Below are positions 4,857-6,703 of a DNA stretch of 6,703 nucleotides, in pieces. The stretch's first letter is position 1. Each line of letters opens with the position of its first letter. This DNA comes from Clostridia bacterium (GTDB lineage Bacteria; Bacillota_A; Clostridia; Lachnospirales; Lachnospiraceae). The notes under the pieces were generated by a model. The model was not told the DNA's origin and made no database searches. It saw only the letters and a program-made list of their open reading frames with translations. The stretch lies in contig JAAYYM010000148.1 of assembly GCA_012515365.1 (NCBI GenBank), forward strand, positions 1-6,703. The letters are read 5' to 3'. Made by a program: the position numbers and the translations under genes.

Positions 4857-6703
4857 ATGGATTTGAAAGAGATCATATCAAAGATGACATTAGAGGAGAA
4901 AGCAGGACTTTGTTCTGGCAGCGATTTCTGGCATACAAAGGCAATAGAGCGTCTTTCAATACCGGCAGTCATGGTGAGTGACGGACCTCACGGACTGCGT
5001 AAGCAGGCTCAGGGTGGAGATCATCTGGGCGTAAATGAGAGTATTGAGGCAGTATGTTTCCCAACAGCATGTGCGACAGCCTGTAGTTTTGACAGAGACT
5101 TAATGCAGAACATGGGAGAAATACTGGGAAAAGAATGTCAGGCAGAGGATATCGCCGTATTATTAGGACCGGCAGTAAACATCAAACGTTCTCCACTATG
5201 TGGACGTAATTTTGAATATATATCAGAAGACCCATATCTGGCGGGTGAATTATCAGCAGCCTATATCAAAGGGGTACAGTCACAGAATATCGGAACCTCT
5301 ATCAAGCATTTTGCAGCCAATAATCAGGAACACGAGAGGATGTCATGCTCATCAGAAGTAGATGAGAGAACTTTTAGAGAGATCTATCTGCCGGCATTTG
5401 AAAAGGTTGTAAAGACAGCAGATCCTTGGACAGTTATGTGTTCTTATAATAGAATCAACGGAATATTTGCTTCGGAAAATCATAGACTTTTGACAGAAAT
5501 ACTACGCGATGAATGGGGGTTTGAAGGCTTTGTTATGTCTGACTGGGGTGCAGTCAGTGACAGAGTGGCGGGTGTTCAGGCGGGGCTTGAATTAGAGATG
5601 CCGGGCAGCCTTGGTACCAATGATGCCGATATCGTCAATGCCGTAAAAACTGGCGAATTGCCTGAAGAAATCCTGAATACTGCAGTAGAACGTATGCTGC
5701 GGATTATATTCCGTTATATAGAAAACAAGCGTGATGAAGTATTTGACAGAAAAGCAGATCATGAGAAAGCGGTTGAAATCGCAAAACAATGTATCGTACT
5801 TCTCAAGAATGAAGATCAGATACTACCTCTTAAAGAAGGAATGGATGGTGTTGTTTTGATCGGCGGCTTTGCAGCAAAACCTAGATTTCAGGGTGGCGGA
5901 AGCTCTCATATCAATTCGAAACAGGTTCCCTGTGCGATAGAGACTATGAAAAAATATGGTGTAACACAGTATTCTGAAGGCTTTAGTGCAACAGATGATG
6001 TGCTTGACCAGAAAAAATTCGAGGCAGCGGTACAGATGGCGCAGAATGCAAAGGTAGCAGTTGTATTTGCAGGGCTGCCGGATGCATTTGAATCAGAGAG
6101 CTATGACCGAGAGCATATGCGTCTGCCGGATGTACAGAATCAATTGATCGAGGAAATCCTTAAGGTGCAGAAACAGGTGATTGTAGTATTGCATAATGGT
6201 TCTCCGGTGGAATTACCATTTGCAGATCGCGTAAAGGGCATTGTTGAAGCATATCTTTGCGGAGAAGGTGTTGCTGAGGCAGTAGCCGATATTCTATATG
6301 GAAAAGCAAATCCATGCGGCAAACTGGCAGAAAGTTTTCCACTCAGATTAGAGGACAATCCTTCTTATCTGAATTTTCAGGGCAAGGATGGAAAGGTAGT
6401 TTATTCAGAGGGTATTTTTGTAGGATATCGCTATTATGATACGAAAAAAATGGATGTCTGCTATCCATTTGGATATGGTCTAAGCTACACACAGTTTGAG
6501 CTGTCAGATCTAAAACTGAGTCAGAAATCCATGAAAGAATCTGAAACAGTCAAGGTAAGTGTGACGATTAAGAATATCGGAAATATGGCAGGAAAAGAAG
6601 TCGTGCAGCTGTACGTACAAGATCTGACCAAAGCAGCGATCAGGCCTTTAAAAGAGTTAAAAGGATTTGAAGCAGTAAGTCTTGATGCAGGAGAACAAAA
6701 AAC
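4857..6703 (+). CDS. GH3-family beta-glucosidase, 3' end outside window
   Basis: An open frame of 615 codons runs off the right edge. The protein is a glycoside hydrolase family 3 enzyme, expected to remove terminal beta-linked glucose (or a related sugar) from short oligosaccharides or glycosides with retention. The (beta/alpha)8 domain (about 1-290) has D42 in VSDGPHGLR, R117 and E120 in GRNFEYISEDP, K150-H151 in SIKHFAANNQEHER, and the nucleophile D229 in GFVMSDWGA. The alpha/beta sandwich (about 305-520) has GGGSSHIN and ESESYDREHMRLP; E414 is the likely acid/base, by analogy with EGYDR in other GH3 enzymes. YPFGYGLSYTQFE leads into a fibronectin-III-like domain that is still open at the edge. 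No PA14 insertion is seen. There is no signal peptide, so the enzyme is probably cytosolic and acts on imported sugars. Exact substrate (glucose, xylose or another beta-sugar) cannot be told from sequence. Relatives are usually about 700-800 aa, so roughly 100 residues or more are missing. Confidence 0.93.
   Translation, partial: MDLKEIISKMTLEEKAGLCSGSDFWHTKAIERLSIPAVMVSDGPHGLRKQAQGGDHLGVNESIEAVCFPTACATACSFDRDLMQNMGEILGKECQAEDIAVLLGPAVNIKRSPLCGRNFEYISEDPYLAGELSAAYIKGVQSQNIGTSIKHFAANNQEHERMSCSSEVDERTFREIYLPAFEKVVKTADPWTVMCSYNRINGIFASENHRLLTEILRDEWGFEGFVMSDWGAVSDRVAGVQAGLELEMPGSLGTNDADIVNAVKTGELPEEILNTAVERMLRIIFRYIENKRDEVFDRKADHEKAVEIAKQCIVLLKNEDQILPLKEGMDGVVLIGGFAAKPRFQGGGSSHINSKQVPCAIETMKKYGVTQYSEGFSATDDVLDQKKFEAAVQMAQNAKVAVVFAGLPDAFESESYDREHMRLPDVQNQLIEEILKVQKQVIVVLHNGSPVELPFADRVKGIVEAYLCGEGVAEAVADILYGKANPCGKLAESFPLRLEDNPSYLNFQGKDGKVVYSEGIFVGYRYYDTKKMDVCYPFGYGLSYTQFELSDLKLSQKSMKESETVKVSVTIKNIGNMAGKEVVQLYVQDLTKAAIRPLKELKGFEAVSLDAGEQK

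Overview
The window looks like chromosomal DNA of a low-to-moderate GC, anaerobic Firmicute, most likely a clostridial gut bacterium of the Lachnospiraceae type. This rests on three things: protein flavour (a clostridial-type HtpG, a class A penicillin-binding protein with a cysteine-containing C-terminal extension and a Q/P-rich tail, and a cytoplasmic GH3 beta-glucosidase), strong AGGAGG ribosome binding sites, and AT-rich intergenic DNA. No species is claimed.

Layout, left to right. (1) 2-592 (+): the 3' end of htpG (Hsp90 chaperone), entering from outside the window. (2) 625-1638 (+): 32 nt downstream and probably in the same transcript, a 337-aa protein. It has an N-terminal response-regulator receiver domain that has lost two of its conserved signalling residues, and a C-terminal half that I read tentatively as a decayed histidine-kinase-like (DHp/CA) module without ATP-binding motifs. 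(3) 1639-1962: a gene-free gap between convergent genes. It is mostly filled by a roughly 230-nt imperfect palindrome (about 1664-1895), followed by a compact bidirectional-looking terminator hairpin (1921-1953). (4) 1963-4629 (-): a complete bifunctional penicillin-binding protein 1A (GT51 glycosyltransferase plus transpeptidase). (5) 4630-4856: a divergent promoter region with the same extended -10 element, TGTTATAAT, on each strand and a short AGTAAT tandem repeat between them. (6) 4857-6703 (+): a GH3 beta-glucosidase, cut off by the right edge of the window after 615 codons.

The genes do not form one obvious pathway: protein folding plus an atypical regulator on the left, cell-wall synthesis in the middle, oligosaccharide use on the right. 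The items most worth a second look are the long palindromic element between the convergent genes (a possible MITE-like insertion or structured RNA) and the receiver/pseudo-kinase protein behind htpG. I see no CRISPR array, tRNA, rRNA, transposase, phage gene or recognisable defence system.
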